From Cetobacterium sp. 2A (lineage in GTDB: Bacteria > Fusobacteriota > Fusobacteriia > Fusobacteriales > Fusobacteriaceae): a stretch of 64,000 nucleotides of DNA. Below are positions 24,752 through 32,749 of this stretch, piece by piece. The stretch is from the NCBI RefSeq assembly GCF_014250685.1, contig NZ_JACFAJ010000006.1:248001-312000 (forward strand), written 5' to 3'. Each line of letters starts with the position of its first letter. Positions within the stretch are counted from its first letter, which is position 1. The notes under the pieces are model-generated. The model saw only the letters and a program-made list of their open reading frames with translations. It had not been told where the DNA came from and made no database searches. The position numbers and the translations under genes were made by a program.

Positions 24752-25633
24752 ATGAAAAATGTTAAAGTTGCAACCGTACAAATGAGTATGGGTTGGGATG
24801 TTGAAGAAAATATAAAAAAAGCTGAAAAATTTGTAAGAGCTGCCGCTGCTGATGGAGCTAAGATTATATTGATTTCAGAACTTTTTGAAAGAGTATACTT
24901 CTGCGCTAAAGAAATTGCTAGCTATATGGATTTTTCTATAGAGAAGGAATTTAGTCCTGCTATAAACCATTTTAAAACTGTAGCAAAAGAATTAGGTGTG
25001 GTACTGCCAATAAGTTTTTATGAAAGAAAAAACAATGCAAGATATAATGCAATCGCCATTATAGATGCTGATGGCGAAGTTATGGGAATATATAGAAAAA
25101 GTCATATTCCAGATGATGTGAGTGGTTATCAAGAAAAATTCTATTTTAATATAGGTGATACAGGATTTAAAGTTTGGGATACAAAATATGCCAAAATTGG
25201 AGTTGCAATTTGCTGGGATCAATGGTTCCCAGAATCAGCAAGATGTATGTCATTAATGGGTGCTGAAATTTTATTTTATCCTACAGCGATTGGTTCAGAA
25301 CCGAGTGATCCAACTCTAGATTCTAAAGATCATTGGCACAGAGTAATGCAAGGTCACGCTGCTGCAAATATGGTACCAATAGTTGCTGCAAATAGAGTAG
25401 GGACTGAACATGTAGAAGATATAAGTGTTACATTCTATGGTTCGTCGTTTATAACAGATGATACAGGAGCAATTCTTTCTGTAATGGATAGAACCTCTGA
25501 AGGATTTATTACAGCTAATTTAGATTTAGAAGCCTATGAAAAGTCTAGAGCTTTCTGGGGATTATTTAGAGATAGAAGACCAGATCTTTATGGTCCAATC
25601 TTAACTATGGACGGAGAAACAAAATCTAAATAA
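24752..25633 (+). CDS. aguB: N-carbamoylputrescine amidase
   Basis: Nitrilase-superfamily enzyme converting N-carbamoylputrescine to putrescine, CO2 and ammonia. The 293-residue protein shows the catalytic triad Glu43 (LISELFE), Lys116 (YRKSHIPD) and Cys154 (GVAICWDQWFPE), and the CPA-type ending with WGLFRDRRPDLYG. It follows aguA by 25 bp and ends at a TAAA tandem repeat and a strong terminator, closing the arginine-to-putrescine operon. Confidence 0.94.
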   Translation: MKNVKVATVQMSMGWDVEENIKKAEKFVRAAAADGAKIILISELFERVYFCAKEIASYMDFSIEKEFSPAINHFKTVAKELGVVLPISFYERKNNARYNAIAIIDADGEVMGIYRKSHIPDDVSGYQEKFYFNIGDTGFKVWDTKYAKIGVAICWDQWFPESARCMSLMGAEILFYPTAIGSEPSDPTLDSKDHWHRVMQGHAAANMVPIVAANRVGTEHVEDISVTFYGSSFITDDTGAILSVMDRTSEGFITANLDLEAYEKSRAFWGLFRDRRPDLYGPILTMDGETKSK

Positions 25634-25654
25634 ATAAATAAATAAATAAATAAA
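25627..25654 (+). repeat. (TAAA)7 tandem repeat at the end of aguB
   Basis: Seven tandem TAAA units span the aguB stop codon and run into the left arm of the terminator hairpin. Copy number change would alter the end of the mRNA or shift the final codons only slightly, so a phase-switch role is unlikely. Confidence 0.8.
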
Positions 25655-25694
25655 ATCTCACAAATTAGGTAAGCCTAATCTGTGAGATTTTTTC
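25652..25694. terminator. Bidirectional terminator between aguB and the porin-like gene
   Basis: AAAATCTCACA and TGTGAGATTTT pair outside an inner ATTAGG/CCTAAT stem with loop TAAG. A T run follows on the plus strand and an A run precedes, so it can serve both converging genes. Confidence 0.88.
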
Positions 25695-25695
25695 T

Positions 25696-26910
25696 TTAGA
25701 AGTTATATGAAATTCCAAATCCACCTTGTGGTTGTAGTTCCCAATCTTTTTGGTTTCCACCCCATACTTGATTTGAATATTTAACTTGTACAAACATATT
25801 CATACTCAGTGAATCAGAGTATTTATAATTAACTTGAAGTTGTGGAAGAGCAAATGCTGTCCATATACTATTATAATTTTCATCACTACTTGTAACTGTT
25901 GGCGATAACCATTCATAACTGTTACTTAATAACCAGAATGGAGGAGCCCAACCTGTTCCTCTTTTATTTGAAACTGTATAAGGATCAAATCCACCAGCAA
26001 AGTTAAACTCTAAATTAGTTTTATCTGTAAATTTATAAAGTTCTTTGGAGTACTCTAACCAAGCATAAAATGAGAAATAATTTGCTTCTTCATGACCACT
26101 AACTTCAAAATCTCCATTATAAAATTCTTTAAAGAAGAATGCATCAACTTGTAATGACCATCCAGCTGGAAGTTTATATTGAGTAAGTAAGTTAAGAGAA
26201 GCATGGTTCATGTGACCTGATGAACTATTTGGATAGAATCCATAGTTATACATTGGCATCAATGCAAACTTTGTTACCCAATCTGGCATATATTTATAGA
26301 AATCAAACTCCATATTTACCCATGTGTAAACAGAATTTGTTGTATCTGTAAAATAGTTATACTGTCTTGCTCCCACATTTGTTGTCCATAAGATATCAGT
26401 ATCCCATAATTTTCCATGAGAATAAGTTAATTGACCTTGTGGTGAACTAAAGTTATTATTTGCTTGATCTTCTTCACCATCATATCCACCCGAATACATA
26501 TTCATCAATCTATCAAACTCTAAAGTTACACTCCATTTTGGTGCGAAATTATAGTCTAAAGTTAAAGAAGGGTGAGCAGTTGCTGTTTTATATTTCCCTG
26601 AGTTTCCATAAAAAGTTTGTGTGAATCCTATTGTTCCATTAGGTTCAAATGGCTTAGGAACTCTTTTTTTTCTAGTCTCCACCCTCGCCATCGGTGTATT
26701 TACCATTTCCTTCCCTTTTTCACTTCTCATAGGAACAATTTCTTCAATTACAACTTCTTCTTCAATTTCAATTGTTTCTGGATTTTCAAGCGCTAACTTT
26801 TTTTCATAAGATTTTTTCATTGTCTTTCCAATATTACTATTATCTGTTGCCATAACAACAGAATTAGAAATTAGTAAAACCATAGATAGTAATAAGAACT
26901 TTTCTTTCAT
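25696..26910 (-). CDS. Outer-membrane beta-barrel protein, porin-like
   Basis: A 404-residue secreted protein with a signal peptide (about 1-21, ending VVMA). A charged, unusually acidic then basic linker follows (about 35-90, e.g. EIEEEVVIEEIV and RVETRKKRVPKPF). The rest is rich in aromatic, alternating strands and ends SYNF, a terminal phenylalanine typical of BAM substrates. The plan of signal, charged linker and PNG-started barrel resembles fusobacterial FomA-like porins. It converges on the putrescine operon and is divergent from the CtlX-histidine decarboxylase pair. A parallel with chlamydial AaxA, the porin encoded with AaxB, is attractive, but sequence identity to AaxA is not established here. 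Confidence 0.8.
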   Translation of the reverse strand: MKEKFLLLSMVLLISNSVVMATDNSNIGKTMKKSYEKKLALENPETIEIEEEVVIEEIVPMRSEKGKEMVNTPMARVETRKKRVPKPFEPNGTIGFTQTFYGNSGKYKTATAHPSLTLDYNFAPKWSVTLEFDRLMNMYSGGYDGEEDQANNNFSSPQGQLTYSHGKLWDTDILWTTNVGARQYNYFTDTTNSVYTWVNMEFDFYKYMPDWVTKFALMPMYNYGFYPNSSSGHMNHASLNLLTQYKLPAGWSLQVDAFFFKEFYNGDFEVSGHEEANYFSFYAWLEYSKELYKFTDKTNLEFNFAGGFDPYTVSNKRGTGWAPPFWLLSNSYEWLSPTVTSSDENYNSIWTAFALPQLQVNYKYSDSLSMNMFVQVKYSNQVWGGNQKDWELQPQGGFGISYNF

Positions 26911-26982
26911 AAATTCTCCTCCTGATTTACAAAATCAATCTATTAAGATGCTAAACTTAATATTATAATTATAAGTTACTCT

Positions 26983-26992
26983 TTGCTAGCAA
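26983..26992. promoter_or_regulatory. Palindrome TTGCTAGCAA in the divergent porin/CtlX spacer
   Basis: This perfect 10-bp palindrome stands out in AT-rich spacer DNA about 70 bp upstream of the porin ATG. It could be an operator or a -35-proximal site for the porin (TTGCTA with a 19-base gap to TATAAT at 26967-26962). Evidence is symmetry and position only. Confidence 0.3.
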
Positions 26993-27023
26993 TATTTCCT
27001 TCTAATATTTTGAAGGATATTTT

Positions 27024-27061
27024 GGAAAAAAAATTTTTTAAAATGATTTTTAATTTTTTCC
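27024..27061 (+). repeat. Inverted repeat upstream of the CtlX-like gene
   Basis: GGAAAAAAAATT and AATTTTTTCC flank an AT-rich centre and end just before a TATAAA at 27064-27069. It may be a regulator site or an mRNA hairpin. A/T runs of this kind also occur by chance here. Confidence 0.3.
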
Positions 27062-27114
27062 AGTATAAAATAATGTTTAATATATATTCTAAAAAACTTA
27101 GGAGGCTTAACTTT

Positions 27115-28041
27115 ATGAACAAACAGACAACTTATAAATTTCTAATGATAAGACCATCCAAATTTTACTTCAATACTGAGACAGCAGTAAATAATGCTTA
27201 TCAAAAGAATTTAGAGGAAGATCCAAAAATTGTAGAAGCAAAAGCTTTAGTTGAATTTGATAATTTAGCTAAAAAAATTAAAGATTCGGGAATGGAAATT
27301 AATATCATTCAAGATACTCCAATACCCTATACTCCAGATAGCATTTTTCCTAACAATTGGTTTAGTTCCCATTCAGACGATAAGGTTGTTATTTACCCAA
27401 TGTTTGCCCCTAACAGAAGACTTGAAAGACAAAAATTTTTAGAAGAATTGATTGTTATTCTAAATGATAAAAAACTTGAAATAATCGACTTGACATCAGA
27501 AGAGAAAACCGAAAATTTTCTTGAAGGAACTGGTGCTCTAGTTTTAGATAGAGTTAATAAAATAGCCTACTGCTCTCTTTCACAAAGAGCACATCTTGAG
27601 AGTTTAAATCTATTTTGTAAAATGATGGGGTATAAGCCTATATCCTTCCAATCAACTCAAACATTTCCAGATGGAAAAGAAATAATCATTTATCACACGA
27701 ATGTAATGATGATGGTTGGAGAAGATTTTGCTGTCATATGTTCAGATGTAATAAAAAATTTAGAGGAGAGAGAAACAGTTTTAAATCAACTTAAATTAAC
27801 CAATAAAGAAATTATAGATATTTCACAAGATCAAGTTCTAAAATTCGCTGGAAATTTGTTAGAGGTTAGAAATAAGTCTGGAAAAAGATATACCTTAATG
27901 TCTAAAAGTGCTCATGATGCTTTAACTCCAGAGCAATTAAAAACTATTTCAAAAAGTTCTGAAATTATATACTCCGACATTACAACTATAGAAACATATG
28001 GTGGTGGTTCTGTTAGATGTATGATTGCTGAATTATACTAA
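27115..28041 (+). CDS. CtlX-type amidinotransferase/deiminase-family enzyme
   Basis: This 308-residue protein has the guanidino-group-modifying fold of arginine deiminase and DDAH relatives, closest in its opening (MIRPSKFYFNTETAVNNAYQ) to proteins annotated as citrulline-utilisation hydrolase CtlX. The FPNNWFSSH motif lies near 75, EGTGALVLDR near 140, a histidine in YHTNVMM near 195 and a catalytic-type Cys302 in GGGSVRCMIAE. The frame can be read from 26983, but the ATG at 27115 has AGGAGG at proper spacing and matches the family. It sits 22 bp before histidine decarboxylase. The true substrate is unknown; arginine, citrulline or a methylated or acylated guanidine are possible. Confidence 0.8.
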   Translation: MNKQTTYKFLMIRPSKFYFNTETAVNNAYQKNLEEDPKIVEAKALVEFDNLAKKIKDSGMEINIIQDTPIPYTPDSIFPNNWFSSHSDDKVVIYPMFAPNRRLERQKFLEELIVILNDKKLEIIDLTSEEKTENFLEGTGALVLDRVNKIAYCSLSQRAHLESLNLFCKMMGYKPISFQSTQTFPDGKEIIIYHTNVMMMVGEDFAVICSDVIKNLEERETVLNQLKLTNKEIIDISQDQVLKFAGNLLEVRNKSGKRYTLMSKSAHDALTPEQLKTISKSSEIIYSDITTIETYGGGSVRCMIAELY

Positions 28042-28063
28042 TACAAAAGGAGATGGATTTTTT

Positions 28064-28939
28064 ATGAGATTTGATAAGACTGCAATTAGTTTCTACGATG
28101 ATTACTGTGATGGCTATGGTTCACCAGGTTCAATAGGAAATGGATATGTCAATATTTTAAAAGTTTCTGCTGGAACTGTGAAAAAAACTGATGATATTTT
28201 AATTGATGGAATTGTTGCATATGATCGTGCTGAAGTTAATGATGCCTATATAGGTCAAATAAACATGCTTACAGCTTCTTCATTTTGTGGTTTAGTTGGA
28301 CAAGTTTGGGGCCATGATTTAGCAAAACATGATAGTATTGCTGAAGATAAAATACAGCCACTTTTTGAAGTTAAACAATATGATGGTTCTATTTTAAATG
28401 TATACGACGGTAAACCTCTTCTAGATGCAGGTGTAGAATTATTTGGAACTGAATCAAATAGACGTTTCCCACCAATTCCTGGTTCTCATATGACTTGTGC
28501 CAATAAAGGAGTTACTTCATATAGACCCGCAGATGGTACTCCATTAAAAGATGGACAATCTTATGGCGTTTGGTGTTTTATTGCAATTTCTATTGCAAAA
28601 GATAGAACTAAAGATGCCAGTCTTTTTATAGAAGATGCTGGTCTTTGGACTAAAAATGACAATCCAAAGGATTTAGTTAAATTTTTAGAAGATCATAGAA
28701 AAGCTGTTGTATGGTCAGTGGCGGAGTGCGGGAAAGATTCTCATGTAATTTATGAAAGAACATATGTAAGTTTTGCATATGTTATGATGAAACCCGGAGA
28801 AATAGGTACATCACTAACTTGTGGGCCTTATGTTACTCTTGCTAGAAATGCCATACCTGAAGCTGGATTTGATTCTCTTAACAAGTTAACTCTTTCTGAA
28901 TGGTTAACAGATAGAAAATTAACTCCAATTTTAAAATAA
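28064..28939 (+). CDS. hdcA: Pyruvoyl-dependent histidine decarboxylase
   Basis: It forms histamine from histidine with a pyruvoyl cofactor. The 291-residue protein follows the Lactobacillus 30a enzyme pattern: GSPGSIGNGYV near 19-29, DGIVAYDRAE at 48-57, AYIGQIN then TASSF with the self-cleavage pair Ser72-Ser73, PGSHMTCANKGVT near 145 and FIEDAG near 190. The ATG at 28064 has AAAAGGAGATGG; the longer frame overlaps the previous gene. No histidine-histamine antiporter (hdcP), HdcB or hisS copy is adjacent, unlike the lactobacillus cluster. Confidence 0.92.
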   Translation: MRFDKTAISFYDDYCDGYGSPGSIGNGYVNILKVSAGTVKKTDDILIDGIVAYDRAEVNDAYIGQINMLTASSFCGLVGQVWGHDLAKHDSIAEDKIQPLFEVKQYDGSILNVYDGKPLLDAGVELFGTESNRRFPPIPGSHMTCANKGVTSYRPADGTPLKDGQSYGVWCFIAISIAKDRTKDASLFIEDAGLWTKNDNPKDLVKFLEDHRKAVVWSVAECGKDSHVIYERTYVSFAYVMMKPGEIGTSLTCGPYVTLARNAIPEAGFDSLNKLTLSEWLTDRKLTPILK

Positions 28940-28943
28940 ATAT

Positions 28944-28984
28944 AAAAGGGATTTTAGAGTTATTCGCTCTAGAATCCCTTTGTT
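28944..28984. terminator. Bidirectional terminator between hdcA and fhs
   Basis: AAAGGGATTTTAGAG and CTCTAGAATCCCTTT form a 15-bp stem around TTATTCG, with T-rich tails on both strands. It serves two converging genes. Confidence 0.9.
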
Positions 28985-28986
28985 TT

Positions 28987-30651
28987 TTAAAATAATCCTG
29001 AGATTACTCCATTTTCATCTATATCTATAAGCTCTGCCGCTGGAACTTTTGGTAATCCTGGCATATCTATTATTCCACCTGCCATAGCTATAATAAACCC
29101 TGCTCCTGCTGCTAGTTTTATCTCATCTATCTTTACAGTGAAATTAGATGGTCTTCCTATCAGTGCTGGATTGTCTGAAATTGACTTTTGTGTCTTTGAC
29201 ATACAAATTGGCAACTCGCCATATCCCATTGTCTCTAGTTTTGATATCATCTTTGAAGCTGGACCTGAGAATGTAACCGCGTCTGCTCCGTATATATCTT
29301 TACATATTTTCTCTATCTTTTCTTTAATTGGCATCTCAAGTTCATACAGAGGCTTATAGTTATCTACTCCGCTCTCTATTTTTTCTAAAACAAGTTTTGC
29401 AAGTTCTTCTCCACCTTCTCCACCTTTTGCCCAAACATCACACAGGGCAACTGGCGCACCTAAACTTTCGCAATGTTTTGTTATCATTTCTATTTCAGCT
29501 GGAGTATCTGTTGTAAATTTATTTATAGCTACAACAACAGGAAGTCCAAATTTATTCATATTTTCAATATGTTTATCTAAGTTAGCAAGTCCCTTATTTA
29601 AAGCTTCTAGGTTTTCAACATTTAAATCTTTTGTTCCACCGTGATGCTTTAGAGCTCTAACTGTTGCAACTATTACTACACAATTTGGAGTTAAATTTCC
29701 CAGTCTACATTTAATATCTAAAAACTTTTCTGCTCCTAAGTCAGCCGCAAATCCAGCTTCAGTGACAGCATAATCTGAAAGTTTTAAAGCTAATTTAGTA
29801 GCTAGAATCGAATTACATCCATGTGCTATATTAGCAAATGGTCCACCATGAATAAGTACCGGTGTATTTTCTAATGTTTGAACTAAGTTTGGCTTTATAG
29901 CTTCTTTTAATAGAGCAGTAACTGCCCCAGATATTTTAAGATCTTTTATTCTAAGAGCCTCATCTGAATAACTATATCCAAATACCATATCTCCAATTTT
30001 TTCTTTCAATTCAGAAAGTGAATTTGAAAGACAAAGTGTTGCCATAATTTCAGAAGCAACTGTTATTTGGAATGAATCCTGTCTTGGATAACCATTCGCT
30101 TTTCCGCCAAGTCCAATAACAATATTTCTAAGATTTCTATCGTTCATATCCATTACTCTTTTCCAAGTAATTTTAGTAACATCTATACCTAATTTATTTC
30201 CCTGAGTTATATGATTATCAATACAAGCTGATACAAGATTATGTGCAACTCCAATAGCATGGAAATCTCCTGTGAAATGAAGATTTATGTCTTCCATAGG
30301 AACAACTTGAGAATATCCACCTCCAGTAGCTCCTCCTTTCATTCCAAATACAGGACCTAAAGAAGGTTCTCTTAAAGCTGCGATAGATTTTTTACCTAAT
30401 CTATTTAGAGCTTGAGTAAGACCTACAGTAACAGTAGATTTTCCCTCTCCTGCTGGTGTAGGAGTAATCGCTGTAACAAGAATAAGCTTTCCATCCTTTT
30501 TATCATTAAGTTTTTGTAATAGAGAAAGATTCAATTTGGCTTTATATTTTCCGTAAACTTCAAAATCATCATCTTCAAGGTTCAATTTTTTTGCTACATC
30601 TACAATTTTTAGTAATTTCGATTCTTGAGCTATTTGAATATCTGTTTTCAT
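28987..30651 (-). CDS. fhs: Formate-tetrahydrofolate ligase
   Basis: ATP-dependent (and reversible) ligation of formate to tetrahydrofolate. The 554 residues match the monofunctional family. The P-loop is [11 protein letters not shown] near 62-72, with [35 protein letters not shown]-type core motifs near 95-130, [14 protein letters not shown] near 335, and the C-terminal [17 protein letters not shown]. In amino-acid fermenters it can recover ATP from formyl groups released during histidine breakdown, which suits its place beside hdcA. It is transcribed alone between a terminator and a divergent promoter region. Confidence 0.96.
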   Translation of the reverse strand: MKTDIQIAQESKLLKIVDVAKKLNLEDDDFEVYGKYKAKLNLSLLQKLNDKKDGKLILVTAITPTPAGEGKSTVTVGLTQALNRLGKKSIAALREPSLGPVFGMKGGATGGGYSQVVPMEDINLHFTGDFHAIGVAHNLVSACIDNHITQGNKLGIDVTKITWKRVMDMNDRNLRNIVIGLGGKANGYPRQDSFQITVASEIMATLCLSNSLSELKEKIGDMVFGYSYSDEALRIKDLKISGAVTALLKEAIKPNLVQTLENTPVLIHGGPFANIAHGCNSILATKLALKLSDYAVTEAGFAADLGAEKFLDIKCRLGNLTPNCVVIVATVRALKHHGGTKDLNVENLEALNKGLANLDKHIENMNKFGLPVVVAINKFTTDTPAEIEMITKHCESLGAPVALCDVWAKGGEGGEELAKLVLEKIESGVDNYKPLYELEMPIKEKIEKICKDIYGADAVTFSGPASKMISKLETMGYGELPICMSKTQKSISDNPALIGRPSNFTVKIDEIKLAAGAGFIIAMAGGIIDMPGLPKVPAAELIDIDENGVISGLF

Positions 30652-30725
30652 AAAATCATCCCCCAGTACTTTGTTTATGATATTTTACTACAATTTCAAA
30701 AAAAAAAATAGTCTCTCATAAGATT

Positions 30726-30754
30726 TTGAAATATAAATATTTTGATGTTATAAT
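30726..30754 (+). promoter_or_regulatory. Promoter of the ornithine racemase-like gene
   Basis: TTGAAA (30726-30731), a 17-base spacer and TATAAT (30749-30754) lie 44 bp upstream of the ATG. An A11 run at 30698-30708 lies just upstream, between this promoter and fhs. Confidence 0.85.
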
Positions 30755-30797
30755 ATATAAAGTTTTTATTTGAAATTAATTTTGAAAGGATTATAAA

Positions 30798-31793
30798 ATG
30801 GGTTACCCTAAGATAATAGTGAATCTAAAAAAAATTAAACATAATGCTTTTATTATAAATAAAAAATGTAATGATTATGGCATATCCGTTATGGGTATTA
30901 CAAAATCATTTTTAGCCGACCCAATTATAACTCAAATACTTGTTGATTCAGGGATAGAATTTATTGGAGATTCGAGAATTGAAAATTTAAAAAAAATTGA
31001 GCATATTAAAATTCCTAAAGTATTAATTAGAATTCCTATGATATCAGAAGCAAAAGATGTGGTACTTCTTTCTGATATAAGTTTAAATAGTGAAATTAAA
31101 ACTATCGAAGCTTTAAATTCATCATCTAAACTCCATAATAAAATCCATAAAATAATTCTTATGATTGAAATGGGTGATTTCAGAGAAGGGATACTTTTTA
31201 ATGAAATAGAAAATATTTTAGAAAAAATTAAAACTTTAAAACATATAGACTTAATAGGTGTTGGAACGAATTTTACTTGTTACGGTGGAATTATTCCAGA
31301 TGGAAATAAACTTAAAAAATTTTCAGAAATAGTTAGTTTTATCGAAAACAAATTGCAGAAAAATCTAAAAATAATTTCTGGTGGGAATTCTAGTTCCCTT
31401 CATCTTCTTGGAAAGGTAGATTTTGGAAAAGTTAATAACTTAAGAATTGGAGAAGCTATCGTTCTTGGACAAGAAACTGCTTTTGGACAAAAAGTTAAAG
31501 GGTGTTTTCAAGATACTTTTATTTTACAAGCTGAAATTATTGAATTAAAACTTAAGGAGAATTCTCTAAGAGCTATTTTAGCCCTAGGAAAGCAGGACGT
31601 TGATTATGAGGCTCTAATTCCTTTAGATAGCTCAATAAAGGTCATAGGAGCTAGTAGTGATCATTTAATTATAGATTTATCTAACTCTACAACTATTTAT
31701 GATATAGGAGATATAATTAACTTTAGAATGGGATACTTTTCTCTTTTAAGAGGAATGACTTCTCCTTACATAAAAAAAGAACTTATTTACTAA
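30798..31793 (+). CDS. orr: Alanine racemase-fold amino-acid racemase, probably ornithine racemase
   Basis: This 331-residue fold-type III PLP protein has the PLP lysine at K36 in GITKSF, DSRIENLKK near 58, MGDFREG near 120, GVGTNFTCYGG near 155, SGGNSSSLHLL near 200 and LRIGEA near 220. A C-terminal block ASSDHLIIDLSN...GYFSLLRGMTS is typical of clostridial ornithine racemase and unlike canonical Alr. A separate canonical alr lies at 48 kb, supporting a catabolic role here. D-ornithine would feed reductive or oxidative ornithine fermentation, but ord/oraSE genes are not in the window. Confidence 0.82.
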   Translation: MGYPKIIVNLKKIKHNAFIINKKCNDYGISVMGITKSFLADPIITQILVDSGIEFIGDSRIENLKKIEHIKIPKVLIRIPMISEAKDVVLLSDISLNSEIKTIEALNSSSKLHNKIHKIILMIEMGDFREGILFNEIENILEKIKTLKHIDLIGVGTNFTCYGGIIPDGNKLKKFSEIVSFIENKLQKNLKIISGGNSSSLHLLGKVDFGKVNNLRIGEAIVLGQETAFGQKVKGCFQDTFILQAEIIELKLKENSLRAILALGKQDVDYEALIPLDSSIKVIGASSDHLIIDLSNSTTIYDIGDIINFRMGYFSLLRGMTSPYIKKELIY

Positions 31794-31829
31794 AAAAACT
31801 ATGCCATCTATATTATTGAGGCATAGTTT
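31794..31829. terminator. Bidirectional terminator between orr and recR
   Basis: AAAAACTATGCC and GGCATAGTTTTT pair across a 14-base loop, with A and T runs on both sides. It lies between two converging genes. Confidence 0.88.
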
Positions 31830-31833
31830 TTCT

Positions 31834-32427
31834 TTAAATTTCTTGTCTTCCTTCCAGCGCTCTAGAAATAGTTGCTGTATCAGCAAACTCAATATTTCCA
31901 CCCATTGGAATTCCACTAGCAATTTTAGTTATTTTAATATTAAAAGGTTTTAATAGTTTTGTTAGATATAGAGCAGTTGTCTCCCCTTCCAAATCTGGAT
32001 TAAGAGCTAAGATAATCTCCTGAATATCTGTGTTTGCAACTCTATATAAAAGTGATTTTATATTCAATCTATCTGGAGTTATTCCGTTTAACGGAGCTAT
32101 CTTTCCATTTAAAACATGATATTTACCTTTATATCTATTTGTCTTTTCTAAAGGAATAATGTCTCTACTATCCTCTACAACACATATTGTAGAATCATCT
32201 CTTAAAACATCACTACAGATTTGACAATGCTCATACTCACTAAAATTTCCACAGATAGAACATTTCTTTACTGTTTTTTTTACTTCTCTCAAAGCTTCAA
32301 TAAATCTTTCTATCTCTTTATTATCCATTTCTAATACATGAAAAGCTAATCTTGCAGCACTTTTCCTTCCAATTCCAGGAAGTCTATTAAATTCATCTAT
32401 TAAAATCTCTATAGATTTAGTTGCCAT
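31834..32427 (-). CDS. recR: Recombination mediator protein RecR
   Basis: RecR helps load RecA in the RecFOR pathway. The 197-residue protein has an N-terminal HhH (RLPGIGRKSAARLAFH), a four-cysteine zinc site (CSICGNF...HCQIC) near 57-70, and a Toprim domain (CVVEDSRDIIPLE near 82, LNPDLEGETTALYL near 143). It usually follows dnaX-ybaB; here it closes an operon with glycolytic and fatty acid genes. Confidence 0.94.
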   Translation of the reverse strand: MATKSIEILIDEFNRLPGIGRKSAARLAFHVLEMDNKEIERFIEALREVKKTVKKCSICGNFSEYEHCQICSDVLRDDSTICVVEDSRDIIPLEKTNRYKGKYHVLNGKIAPLNGITPDRLNIKSLLYRVANTDIQEIILALNPDLEGETTALYLTKLLKPFNIKITKIASGIPMGGNIEFADTATISRALEGRQEI

Positions 32428-32443
32428 TAGCTCACTCCTTAAC

Positions 32444-32749
32444 TTACTTTATTTCTTTAGCTGCCTTTGTAAGTTCTTTCACAGATTTACTTATATCTCT
32501 TCTTTCTTTTCCTAACTCAGCATTTTTTATAATATAATCGTCAACTCTATCTTCATAATCTGACTTCATATTTTCGATTATATCTGTAATCTCATCATAA
32601 GTCATATCAATTTTTATATATTCTTTTAAGTTAGATAGAAGTTCAACTCTTTTTCTATTATCTCTAATTTTTCTGTCGTTGTCCTCTATTTCTCTTTTAA
32701 TTTTATTTTTTCTTCTTGTTTTTCTTACAACTTCTAATACGTTATTCAT
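32444..32749 (-). CDS. Small charged coiled-coil protein, unknown function
   Basis: 101 residues, almost entirely helical by composition and about half charged, with lysine/arginine runs at the N-terminus ([13 protein letters not shown]) and heptad-like stretches. There is no cysteine, signal or membrane segment. It has a clear GGAGG ribosome site and overlaps the pyk stop by 8 bp, so it is probably a real translated gene of the pyk-recR operon. It is not recognisable as YbaB, which often precedes recR. I do not know the family. Confidence 0.7.
   Translation of the reverse strand: MNNVLEVVRKTRRKNKIKREIEDNDRKIRDNRKRVELLSNLKEYIKIDMTYDEITDIIENMKSDYEDRVDDYIIKNAELGKERRDISKSVKELTKAAKEIK

Noticed and set aside
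25627-25654. Tetranucleotide repeat as a phase-variation switch of aguB
   Set aside because: The repeat overlaps the stop codon and lies after all conserved residues, so slippage would not switch the protein off.
26983-27114. N-terminal extension of the CtlX-like gene
   Set aside because: The extended part translates A/T-rich spacer and contains the inverted repeat; the ATG at 27115 has the ribosome site and matches relatives.
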